A stretch of 64,000 nucleotides of DNA from Bacteroidales bacterium (GTDB lineage Bacteria > Bacteroidota > Bacteroidia > Bacteroidales > GCA-2748055). The position numbers and the translations under genes are program-made. Where the stretch lies: assembly GCA_021740585.1 (NCBI GenBank), contig JAIOZM010000012.1, forward strand, positions 1 to 64,000. Direction: 5' to 3'. The notes below the pieces were generated by a model. The model was given only the letters and a program-made list of their open reading frames with translations. It had not been told where the DNA came from and ran no database searches. Shown piece by piece: positions 29,933 to 38,859 of the stretch; the first letter of the stretch is position 1; every line of letters starts with the position of its first letter.

Positions 29933-30931
29933 TCAATCTCTTAGCCTTAAGTAAGCGGTTGCCAATTCGAGTCCTGAAATCTGATATTGAATAAATTCCC
30001 TGAGCTGACTGTAATCTTCCCGTGCATACTTTAAAAATGTAGATGCCTGACCGTACACCGAAGGGAGCACTGACTTTTGCATATAGTAATAACCGTCAAG
30101 AAAATTATTCAGTCCACCTGAAATTATAACAGATTTACATCTCAATTCATCCTTTTCTGAACCGGCAAACTGATTAATTACATCTATCATATTACCGGCA
30201 TTATTGCCAACTAAGGATAGCGGCTCAAGTAATTTTTGTTTAATGAGACTGCTGCGATTAAGTTCGAGTTTTGCAAAATTCGTTCCGCCAAATGCGGCAA
30301 GTTCTATGGCTTCCAGCGGCATTTTCAATAATTCTTTTATACTGGCCGGACCCATACCTTGTCCTACTTCTTTCACAATAACCCTCATTTTTGCTGACTC
30401 CAAAAACTTTTTTATCGTTTCGAGAGGGCTTATTGTAATTCGCTCACCTTCGGGCTGAAGCCATTCCTGTAAAGGATTTACATGAATAATGAGGCCATCC
30501 ACCTTCAGGCTTTCGCAAAGACAGTTAATAGAATCAAAATCGTTACGGAGAACAGCATTTTCTATCTGTTTAATTCCCAAATTGGCATAAAAGGGATAGT
30601 CATCGCCTATAATTTCTCTCAGGTTGAAATGATCGAAATAATTTCCTTCTTCCAGCAAAACCCTGCATGAGCCTAATCCCATACCTAATCCAAATTCATT
30701 GCACGCCCGGGCAAGATTTTTATTAATTATCCCCGAATACTCAGATCCGCCTGTCATACTCGATATCCATATCGGCACTTTCATTTCCTTTCCTAAAAAA
30801 GGAAAAGCTTTGAGCTTAGTCTCAGGATGAGGACTTAATAATGCTTCATAATCAAAACGAGTATCATTAAGCCCCTGGCCCAATTGCGATTGTATAGCCA
30901 GGTCGAGATGTTCTGTCTTTTTTTTGCTCAT
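29933..30931 (-). CDS. fni: Type 2 isopentenyl-diphosphate delta-isomerase
   Basis: FLGKEMKVPIWISSMTGGSEYSGIINKNLARACNEFGLGMGLGSCR; VKEVGQGMGPASIKEL; SGGLNNFLDGYY. Confidence 0.93.
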   Translation of the reverse strand: MSKKKTEHLDLAIQSQLGQGLNDTRFDYEALLSPHPETKLKAFPFLGKEMKVPIWISSMTGGSEYSGIINKNLARACNEFGLGMGLGSCRVLLEEGNYFDHFNLREIIGDDYPFYANLGIKQIENAVLRNDFDSINCLCESLKVDGLIIHVNPLQEWLQPEGERITISPLETIKKFLESAKMRVIVKEVGQGMGPASIKELLKMPLEAIELAAFGGTNFAKLELNRSSLIKQKLLEPLSLVGNNAGNMIDVINQFAGSEKDELRCKSVIISGGLNNFLDGYYYMQKSVLPSVYGQASTFLKYAREDYSQLREFIQYQISGLELATAYLRLRD

Positions 30932-32091
30932 AGTTCCAAATGTCTGGAAATTAAAACTTTTAAAATTTCAGATGTGCCTTCACCAATCTGTAAAATTCTC
31001 TGATCGCGATAAAACCTTTCAATATCATTGTCTTTCATCAAACCGTAACCTCCAAATATTTGCACAGCCTCATCGGCAATTTCTTTGGCAATTTCAGAAC
31101 AATATAATTTAGAAATAGCGGCTTCTTTTGAATAGGGGAGTTTAGCATCTTTTTGCCAGCAGGCTTTGTATAAAGTGTTTCTTGCCAGTTCAAGTTTCAC
31201 TTCCATTTCGGCTAGTTTAAAGGCAATAGATTGAAATTTACCTATAGGCTGATTAAACTGCTGCCTGGTTTTAGCATAAGCCAGAGCCATTTCAAAAGCT
31301 CCCTGTGCTAAGCCTAAGCCAATAGCTGCAATCGACAATCTGCCTCCATCGAGAGTTGAAAGCATTATGCGTGCGCCTTTGCCTTTTTCACCTAAAATAT
31401 TTTCTTCCGGCACCCTGCAATTGTTAAAGCTTATCTTTCCTGTGTCAACCGCCCGCCAAAGCATTTTATTTGAAATCGGCTCTGAGGTATAGCCTTCGAG
31501 GGGCTTTTCAAGCAGAATAGCCGAAATTTCATTTTTATCGATATTTTTTCCGGTAATAGCGAAAAGAGTAATGCCGGATGATGCAGCTGAAGCAGAATTT
31601 GTAATGAATAATTTTGATCCGTTTACCGTCCAGTAACCGTCTTTTAGTTCAGCAATTGTGTTTATACCTGTAGCATCAGAACCTGCATTTGGCTCCGTAA
31701 TCCCAAAAGCCCATACTTTTTCACCAGTGGTAAGTTTAGGCAAATAATACTGTTTTTGCTTTTCACTTCCATAATTATAAATGGGTGCAATACCAAGTGA
31801 ATTATGCGAGGCCACCGTAGCAGCCTGAGAACTATCGACCCTTGCAAGTTCTTCAACAGCAATTATATAGGAAAGAGTATCGAGATTCTGTCCTCCATAT
31901 TCCCTGGGAATATTTATACCAAAAAGTCCCATTTCACCCAATCGCTTAGTAAGAGCTACAGAAAATTCTGAATTCTCATCCAATTTTCTAGCCAGAGGTT
32001 TAATCTCTTTTTCAGCAAAATTCCTGATTCTGGCTCTTAATTCAATATGACTATCGTTGATTAAAGGATTTGTATTTATAGTATGATTCAT
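30928..32091 (-). CDS. Acyl-CoA dehydrogenase (SCAD-type)
   Basis: FGITEPNAGSDATGINT; LDGGRLSIAAIGLGLAQGAFEMALAYAKTRQQF; QIFGGYGLMKDNDIERFYRDQRILQIGEGTSEI. Confidence 0.95.
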   Translation of the reverse strand: MNHTINTNPLINDSHIELRARIRNFAEKEIKPLARKLDENSEFSVALTKRLGEMGLFGINIPREYGGQNLDTLSYIIAVEELARVDSSQAATVASHNSLGIAPIYNYGSEKQKQYYLPKLTTGEKVWAFGITEPNAGSDATGINTIAELKDGYWTVNGSKLFITNSASAASSGITLFAITGKNIDKNEISAILLEKPLEGYTSEPISNKMLWRAVDTGKISFNNCRVPEENILGEKGKGARIMLSTLDGGRLSIAAIGLGLAQGAFEMALAYAKTRQQFNQPIGKFQSIAFKLAEMEVKLELARNTLYKACWQKDAKLPYSKEAAISKLYCSEIAKEIADEAVQIFGGYGLMKDNDIERFYRDQRILQIGEGTSEILKVLISRHLEL

Positions 32092-32109
32092 GATTTAAAC
32101 TTTGTAACA

Positions 32110-32883
32110 TTATTTTTTTGTGATGAATTTCGACATTCTGGCTCTCGCATCTTCCGACAATTTTAATTGTGTGATGATTTTGACAGATTTTCTAATACTG
32201 GCTTTGTTTACATGACTCTTATTTAAGCTTCGAAGCAAAATTTTTTCCTTTGCCAGTGCATTTGGAGATACTGCGAGGATAGATTCCACAAGAACCTGAA
32301 TTTCGCGCTCCATTTCCTCCATATTTTCATAAATTCCGTCAACGACGCCCATTTGTAAAGCTTCTTCTGCCGTAAAACTATTTCCTGTGAATATTTTATA
32401 TTTGATATTGTTTAAAGTTGCGCGCGTTAAAAGGTAGGGCAGGATAACGGCCGGTGCCAGTCCGAGTCTGACTTCGGGCAAAGCAAAGACAGCCTTATTA
32501 AGTGCAAAGCTAAAATCACCGGTTCCGATAAAACCAAGTCCGCCGCCAAAGCAATGACCATGCACCAGGTTGATTACCACTTTATTCGAATGGTAGATTT
32601 TTTTGAAGCAACGGGATAAGTTTTTACTGTCGAGATAATTCTTAATGATGCCTTGCTGACCCGATTGTATCATCCAGTTAATATCAGCACCCGCACAAAA
32701 GGAATTCCCTCTTCCCCTAAGGAAAACCACCACAATTTCATCCTGTTTTTCCAGCCAATGAAAACTTTTTATTAAGTCGTTGAGTAGGATAGGATTAAGT
32801 GAATTACGTATTTCAGGCTGATTCAACCAAAGGGTGGCTATTTTACCATTTCGCTCAATCTCAATTTTTTTAAGCTTCAACAT
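32110..32883 (-). CDS. Enoyl-CoA hydratase family, probable methylglutaconyl-CoA hydratase (LiuC-like)
   Basis: NSFCAGADINWMIQSG and HGHCFGGGLGFIGTGDFSFA; LPEVRLGLAPAVI; directly downstream of an MCC-beta-like gene. Confidence 0.83.
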   Translation of the reverse strand: MLKLKKIEIERNGKIATLWLNQPEIRNSLNPILLNDLIKSFHWLEKQDEIVVVFLRGRGNSFCAGADINWMIQSGQQGIIKNYLDSKNLSRCFKKIYHSNKVVINLVHGHCFGGGLGFIGTGDFSFALNKAVFALPEVRLGLAPAVILPYLLTRATLNNIKYKIFTGNSFTAEEALQMGVVDGIYENMEEMEREIQVLVESILAVSPNALAKEKILLRSLNKSHVNKASIRKSVKIITQLKLSEDARARMSKFITKK

Positions 32884-32893
32884 AAATCATTAA

Positions 32894-34495
32894 TTACATT
32901 CTATAAACGCCAGTTTTTGGTTCAGGGAAGGGCTTGTTTAACGACATTGATATTCCCATTGCCAGAACATCGCGGGTGTCGGCAGGATCAATAATTCCAT
33001 CGTCCCAGAGTCTTGACGTACTGAATAAAGAAGAGCTTTCTCTTTGGTATCTTTCCTGTATATTCTTTTTCAATTCAGACTCTTCTTTTGTGCTTAATAT
33101 AGGGCTCCCCGGATTCTTCATCTTAATTCCCGCTAAAACATTGGCCGCATGTTCTCCTCCCATTACCGATATCTCAGCATTTGGCCATAAGAATAATAAA
33201 TTGGGTTGATATGCCCTGCCTGCCATAGCATAGTTTCCTGCACCCGATGACCGGCCAATAATAATGGTGAATTTTGGAACATTGGCGGTGGCTACTGCTT
33301 GTATCATTTTAGCCCCGTCTTTAGCAATACCTTTGTGCTCGTATTCTTTGCCAACCATGAATCCTGCAATATTCTGCAAAAAGACAATGGGAATATTCCT
33401 TGAGGAACATAACTCGATAAAATGGGTGGCTTTCTGAGCTGACTCTGAAAAAAGGATTCCGTTATTTGCAATAATTCCGACATTATAACCTTTAATCCGT
33501 GCAAAACCTGTAATTATAGTTTTGCCGTAATTAGATTTAAACTCCTGTAAACGACTACCATCAACCAATCTTGCAATAATTTCGTACATATTAAACTGCA
33601 AGCTTAAGTTCTTCTGAATTAATCCATAAATCTCATCGATAGGATACAAAGGATCCTCACTCGCAATTTTACTAAGTCCTTGTTTTGGGGTTATATTCAG
33701 ATGCTCAAAGATATTCCTGCAAATAGAAATGGCTTCTTCGTCATTCTCTGCCAGATGATCAACAAGGCCGCTGATTGAAGTATGCACCTTCGCACCGCCA
33801 AGATCTTCCACGCTAACTACTTCACCGGTGGCTGCTTTCACAAGGGGAGGACCTGCAAGATAAATTGATCCTGTATCCTTAACAATAATGCTTTCGTCGC
33901 TCATGGCCGGTATATATGCACCTCCAGCCGTACAGGCACCCATAACTATCGCAACTTGTGGAATTCGATTGGCTGAGATCGTTGCCTGATTGAAAAAGAT
34001 TCTTCCAAAATGATCTTTATCAGGATATACATTTGCCTGTTCAGGTAAAAATACCCCACCCGAATCGACAAGATATACAATCGGTAAATTATTCTGCAGG
34101 GCTATTTCCTGTGCCCTCAGATGTTTTTTAATCGTCTCCGAAACATAAGTTCCACCTTTCACAGTGGCATCGTTAGCAACAATAATGGTTTCTATGCCAT
34201 GAATTGTTCCAAGTCCGGTAATTATTCCTGCCGACGGAAAATTTTGATCGTAATTATCGTAAGCAGCCAGAGCTGAGAATTCAAGAAAACGGCTATTTTC
34301 ATCAATTAAGAGCTGTATTCTTTCCCGGGCCAGTAATTTAGCTCTGCTTTTATGTTTCTCAATAAGCCCTTTTTCACGTTTGTTTTTTACCTCTGAAATG
34401 AGGCTTTGAATTTCTTTATTTAAAGATTTATTATAATCGTAATTCGTAATAAACCTGCTATCATCTTTGTTAATACTGGTTTTTAAAACAGTCAT
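32894..34495 (-). CDS. Acyl-CoA carboxylase carboxyltransferase subunit, methylcrotonoyl-CoA carboxylase beta-like
   Basis: PDKDHFGRIFFNQATISANRIPQVAIVMGACTAGGAYIPAMSDESIIVKDTGSIYLAGPPLVKAATGEVVSVEDLGGAKVHTSISGLVDHLAEND matches the MCC-beta pattern. Confidence 0.9.
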   Translation of the reverse strand: MTVLKTSINKDDSRFITNYDYNKSLNKEIQSLISEVKNKREKGLIEKHKSRAKLLARERIQLLIDENSRFLEFSALAAYDNYDQNFPSAGIITGLGTIHGIETIIVANDATVKGGTYVSETIKKHLRAQEIALQNNLPIVYLVDSGGVFLPEQANVYPDKDHFGRIFFNQATISANRIPQVAIVMGACTAGGAYIPAMSDESIIVKDTGSIYLAGPPLVKAATGEVVSVEDLGGAKVHTSISGLVDHLAENDEEAISICRNIFEHLNITPKQGLSKIASEDPLYPIDEIYGLIQKNLSLQFNMYEIIARLVDGSRLQEFKSNYGKTIITGFARIKGYNVGIIANNGILFSESAQKATHFIELCSSRNIPIVFLQNIAGFMVGKEYEHKGIAKDGAKMIQAVATANVPKFTIIIGRSSGAGNYAMAGRAYQPNLLFLWPNAEISVMGGEHAANVLAGIKMKNPGSPILSTKEESELKKNIQERYQRESSSLFSTSRLWDDGIIDPADTRDVLAMGISMSLNKPFPEPKTGVYRM

Positions 34496-34846
34496 TCCTA
34501 TTTATTATTGAAATTGATAAATTGTGATTGTATTCAGCCGGATTAAATTGTTTCCGAAATACTTATATAAGGCTTTATAACCAATTATTCCATTAAATGT
34601 TCAGCTAATTCATAGTTTTATCAAGGGAATTATAAAAGTATTAACTGCTCCTTTCCAGAATATTATTTGCAAAATTAATGTTAATTTAGACTAATTATGA
34701 ATAATAAATAATTTAACAAATTTTTTCGTTTTTAGAACGTTAAAACTTTAGTTCTAAGCTAAATCTTTAATAGTTCTTCATTATATTAGGCTGAAATTAC
34801 CGGTAGCACTCTGAAGGAATTCTTTAAAATTCTTAAAAGCATGTAA

Positions 34847-35164
34847 ATGACATATCACCAATTTAGCGGTAAACTAAAGGAATTAATGGATTATGCTGTC
34901 AGTGGTAAAAAATCTGATGTGGATAAACTAATGGGTCAACTTTGTGCAGGAGTGTCACTTAAAACAACCAGATTCGTCGACTATGCACTTAGCCTGGTAG
35001 AAGATGATGAAGGAAAGCGTCGAATTGAATATTATTTATTCCATGGTTCCCAAATTCAAAGAAATTATTCATCCTTGTATTTTAATCGCCGTGGTGATTG
35101 GAAAATTGTACAAGAGGCATATAAAAAAGGCTTGATTGATGAAATTCAGGCCTTTGCACGATGA
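34847..35164 (+). CDS. Hypothetical protein
   Basis: 105-aa ORF with no recognised motif. Confidence 0.4.
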   Translation: MTYHQFSGKLKELMDYAVSGKKSDVDKLMGQLCAGVSLKTTRFVDYALSLVEDDEGKRRIEYYLFHGSQIQRNYSSLYFNRRGDWKIVQEAYKKGLIDEIQAFAR

Positions 35165-35171
35165 GAAGTTT

Positions 35172-35330
35172 CAAGCAATTCCGCTTCGTAATGAAAGGTT
35201 ATACAGTGAGCTATACCTATTCGTTTGAAATTGGCTCCTTTAGCAAAATTTCTGATTTCTTCCACACGATTAGAACTCATACTGGAATAATCGAGGTTTA
35301 CCTGGATTATTTTTCATAATTCTTTATTGT
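35172..35330 (-). pseudogene. DUF1847-like protein remnant
   Basis: Minus-strand reading: KIIQVNLDYSSMSSNRVEEIRNFAKGANFKRIGIAHCITFHYEAELLE, truncated on both sides, with an in-frame stop just upstream. Confidence 0.5.
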
Positions 35331-35404
35331 ATAATTCCTTCATATTTAGCTGTTCTTCTTTATTCAACCTAAGCCTGTTCTTAAAGATTGTGCCGCAAAT
35401 TTAG

Positions 35405-35418
35405 TGAGAATATTCTCA
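35405..35418. promoter_or_regulatory. Perfect 14-bp palindrome TGAGAATATTCTCA upstream of the Fur-family gene
   Basis: Exact palindrome; half site matches the one next to the gene. Confidence 0.45.
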
Positions 35419-35650
35419 TTATAAAATTATTGTACAGATAATAATATTCATTTTCAAGGTTTATTATCCTAAAGGAAGACGACTTTGCATAAGCAAAGAG
35501 TGTGTTTCCTTTTTTAGATATTCCAAATATTATTACTTCATATCTATCTGTTATATAGTTATATACACTCTTTTATTCATTTTATACCGTAAAAATTTCA
35601 TAAATATTTTTTTATCATCCATAAATTTCTTAAATTTGTTTATTCTTTAA

Positions 35651-35665
35651 TGAGAATTATTCTTA
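35651..35665. promoter_or_regulatory. Fur/PerR-type 7-1-7 box TGAGAAT-T-ATTCTTA
   Basis: Resembles the TGATAATNATTATCA Fur-family consensus; about 17 bp upstream of the regulator start codon. Confidence 0.55.
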
Positions 35666-35681
35666 TATAATAATACTTCAA

Positions 35682-36107
35682 ATGAAAGTCTCCATAGAGA
35701 AACTTAGAACAGATTTGGCAGAGAAGGGCTTAAAGGTAACTCCCCAGCGCATGAATATTCTTGACGCTATTTATACTTTAGGGAATCATCCTACTGCTGA
35801 AAATATCATAGCATACATACATAAAGACCATCCTAATATTGCTACAGGAACGGTTTATAAGGTATTGGATACACTGGTTGAAAATAATCTGATTAAAAAG
35901 GTGAAAACAGACAGGGATATAATGCGCTATGATGGTGTGATTGAAAAGCATCATCATTTATATTGTTCTGAATGCGATTTAATTGAAGACTATGTAGATG
36001 AGGAGCTGGATGCCATTCTGAAGAATTATTTTGAGAATAAGAAGTTTCCCGGATTTACAATGGAAGATATTGTCCTTCAGATACGAGGGACTTTCGATAA
36101 ATGCTAA
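35682..36107 (+). CDS. Fur-family transcriptional regulator (PerR-like)
   Basis: GLKVTPQRMNILDAIYTLGNHPTAENI; EKHHHLYCSECDLIEDY; followed by a peroxiredoxin gene. Confidence 0.9.
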   Translation: MKVSIEKLRTDLAEKGLKVTPQRMNILDAIYTLGNHPTAENIIAYIHKDHPNIATGTVYKVLDTLVENNLIKKVKTDRDIMRYDGVIEKHHHLYCSECDLIEDYVDEELDAILKNYFENKKFPGFTMEDIVLQIRGTFDKC

Positions 36108-36132
36108 TTTTTAATTTTTAAATTTTAATAAC

Positions 36133-36852
36133 ATGGAACCAAACCAAGAACAAGAAGTAATTTCAATGCCACGTATTGGCGACAAAGCACCAGAATTTAA
36201 AGCTGTAACCACTCAGGGAGAAATGAATTTTCCTGCCGACTACAAAGGAAGCTGGGTTATTCTTTTTAGTCACCCTGCCGACTTCACACCGGTATGTACT
36301 TCAGAATTTATGACCTTTGCCACTTTGGAAAAGAAGTTTAACGAAGCCGGTTGTCAGCTGGTGGGACTGTCTATCGATGGATTATACAGTCATATTGCCT
36401 GGCTGCGCACCATTAAGGAGAAAATTGAATACAAGGGAATGAAGGATGTTGAAGTAACCTTTCCTCTGATTGAAGATATTACCATGAACGTAGCCAAGAA
36501 ATACGGAATGGTAATGCCTGGAGAAAGCAGTACCAAAGCAGTTCGTGCTGTATTTGTTATCGATCCCAAAGGTATAATCAGAACTATTATTTATTATCCA
36601 CTTAGTCTGGGACGTAATTTCGATGAACTTTACCGCGTAGTTTTAGCTTTAAAAACCGCAGATGAATTCAACATTGCAACCCCAGCTGACTGGAGACCGG
36701 GTGATGATGTAATCATTTCACCTGCCGGATCATGTGGCTCAGCCAAAGACAGAATGGACGGTAAAGAAGAAGGACTGGAATGTAAAGACTGGTTCTTCTG
36801 CACCAAAAAGCTGGATAAAGATACGGTGATGAAAAAGATTCTCACGAAATAA
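36133..36852 (+). CDS. Peroxiredoxin (Prx6/AhpC-TSA type)
   Basis: FSHPADFTPVCTSEFMTFA; SIDGLYSHIAWL; DWRPGDDVIISPAGSCGSA. Confidence 0.95.
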   Translation: MEPNQEQEVISMPRIGDKAPEFKAVTTQGEMNFPADYKGSWVILFSHPADFTPVCTSEFMTFATLEKKFNEAGCQLVGLSIDGLYSHIAWLRTIKEKIEYKGMKDVEVTFPLIEDITMNVAKKYGMVMPGESSTKAVRAVFVIDPKGIIRTIIYYPLSLGRNFDELYRVVLALKTADEFNIATPADWRPGDDVIISPAGSCGSAKDRMDGKEEGLECKDWFFCTKKLDKDTVMKKILTK

Positions 36853-36982
36853 GGTATTTAGTGTCAGAAAGAAAACTCATGTATTTTGAAAGTGCTTTGC
36901 AAAAACCGAGTTTACGAGCTCAACGAAGTTAAACTTCAAGTGCAAGGGTTATTCCCTGCGGTCATGAGCTCAAAACTTTCAG

Positions 36983-37007
36983 CTTTTCGGTTGCGCCGAC
37001 CGAAAAG
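36983..37007. other. Perfect 9-bp-stem hairpin CTTTTCGGT-(7)-ACCGAAAAG
   Basis: Direct reading of an intergenic inverted repeat. Confidence 0.6.
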
Positions 37008-37116
37008 AGGGAGTCCCGATGCTTCGGGATGACCGATTTTCGGGCAAGCATAACGCAGCAATTGGAGTTTTCTTGCAAGCACTATTTAACGAAAATCAAA
37101 ATAATCTATATTGAAC

Positions 37117-37156
37117 GGGTAGGAGCTTTTTTAAAGTTTACTACCCTTTTTTTTTT
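37117..37156 (+). terminator. Rho-independent-like terminator
   Basis: GGGTAG...CTACCC stem followed by a 10-T tract. Confidence 0.55.
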
Positions 37157-37357
37157 GCTTTTACCATCTTAATATTGAAAACGGAAGTCAACATCTGCTT
37201 AAATGCCAAGTAATTGCGATTTTATAAATCTGAGAGCTAAATTTGAAAGTCATTTTATCCGGAGATTTTAAATAAGTAGCAAACCGGAAAATAAATTACG
37301 AACCATTTTCAAAAATTGTTGTTATTGCAAATGATAATAAACAAATAATAAACGAAA

Positions 37358-37810
37358 TTGCCATCCAATAAAATAATTCCGAATATCTGGTTCAAATCAG
37401 AGGATGGTTCTATCTCTGTAGTTTTAAAGTATTACAAAAATATTTTTAAATCAGATTTTTCAGAAGGCCAGATAATCTCCCTTGGAGTAACTCCTGGAGG
37501 CTATTCTGAAATTTGTGAAGTGAAAATATTCGAACAAAAATATTCTTTCCTGATTACGGAAAAGGAACACCACCCATTAAATGACGCTGTTTCTTTTATT
37601 ATTTACTGTGAAAACCAAAAGGAAATTGATAAATATTGGGATTATTTTACCTCAGAAGGTGAAGAGTCTCAATGTGGCTGGTGTGTTGATAAATACGGAC
37701 TCAGGTGGCAGGTTTTGATAAAAAACCTAAGCGAAATAATGGCGAAGCCAAATGCTTTTGAAGTTATGATGTCGCAGAGAAAAATAGTAATTCAAGAGTA
37801 TTTGAAATAG
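37358..37810 (+). CDS. VOC/PhnB-like (3-demethylubiquinone methyltransferase-like) protein
   Basis: KIIPNIWFKSEDGSISVVLKYYKNIF...GEESQCGWCVDKYGLRWQV; start codon is non-ATG in the track. Confidence 0.8.
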   Translation: MPSNKIIPNIWFKSEDGSISVVLKYYKNIFKSDFSEGQIISLGVTPGGYSEICEVKIFEQKYSFLITEKEHHPLNDAVSFIIYCENQKEIDKYWDYFTSEGEESQCGWCVDKYGLRWQVLIKNLSEIMAKPNAFEVMMSQRKIVIQEYLK

Positions 37811-37838
37811 TTTATGTAAAACCTAATATCTTATAAAA

Positions 37839-38249
37839 ATGAAGGAGAAAATTATAGTAAAGGCAGAGATTAATGCAGACATAAAAAAAGTCTGGGACTA
37901 TTATACAAAACCTGAACATATAACAAAGTGGAATTTTGCCGATCCTTCCTGGCATTGTCCACGAGCAGAAAATGACTTAAGAGTAGGAGGAAGGTACCTG
38001 GCCCGTATGGAAGCAAAAGATGGGAGTTTTGGCTTTGACTTTGAAGCAATTTATTCTGAAATTAAGGAAGGTAAAGAATTCACCTATGGATTTGCAGAGC
38101 GAACAGTGAATGTGAAATTTAACAAATTAGGGACTCAAACACAAGTAATTATAACTTTCGACCCTGAATCGGAAAATCCACTTGAGATGCAAAAAAGCGG
38201 ATGGCAATCCATTCTCAATAATTTTTCCATGTATGTGGAATCGAATTAA
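37839..38249 (+). CDS. SRPBCC/AHSA1-family protein
   Basis: VKAEINADIKKVWDYYTKPEHITKWNFADPSWHCPRAENDLRVGGRY. Confidence 0.88.
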   Translation: MKEKIIVKAEINADIKKVWDYYTKPEHITKWNFADPSWHCPRAENDLRVGGRYLARMEAKDGSFGFDFEAIYSEIKEGKEFTYGFAERTVNVKFNKLGTQTQVIITFDPESENPLEMQKSGWQSILNNFSMYVESN

Positions 38250-38267
38250 ACAGACAAAATAAATTCA

Positions 38268-38399
38268 TTTGTCTGATCCAAGCCTGCCACAACTATCTGA
38301 AAGCTTCAAATAGGAAGTTTTTACGTATTGAATTAGCCATAGCCTGCGAATTAAATTTTGAGAAAATTAATAACTTCTAGAAGAGTTGGATCCGACAAA
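38268..38399. repeat. Small element bounded by 14-bp inverted repeats (13/14 match)
   Basis: TTTGTCTGATCCAA at 38268 and TTGGATCCGACAAA at 38386. Confidence 0.4.
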
Positions 38400-38859
38400 C
38401 CAATGAAGTGACCCAATTCTATCTTTTAAACCTGATTAATAAGCTATTTTATTAACACAATCCCTAAAAAATAATTATATACTCTTCGCTGGTATTTTCC
38501 TCTTTAGTTTTTAACCATAAACTTCAATAAAACAAATCGGTTTTATATATTTGTGTGTTTATGACCATAACAGGAACTCAATAATGCGAGTAAGATACTC
38601 TAAAAAACATTGATGAAAGTTTATCAGGAAAATATAAATAAATATGACGCTAAAATATTATTTTTAAAGAAGTTACTAAATAAAATATCACTACTCAGAC
38701 TAAGTATCTTTGTTTTATCAGCTGTTATTCTTATAAGTTTACTTAGGGCTAATTTAATTACAGCTTTTTTATTTGTTTTCCCAGTCTCCTAATATGTTTA
38801 GCGTTGGTTCTTAAGTATCATAATAAAATAACTAAGCTGAAAATATATACTTCCTTCCT

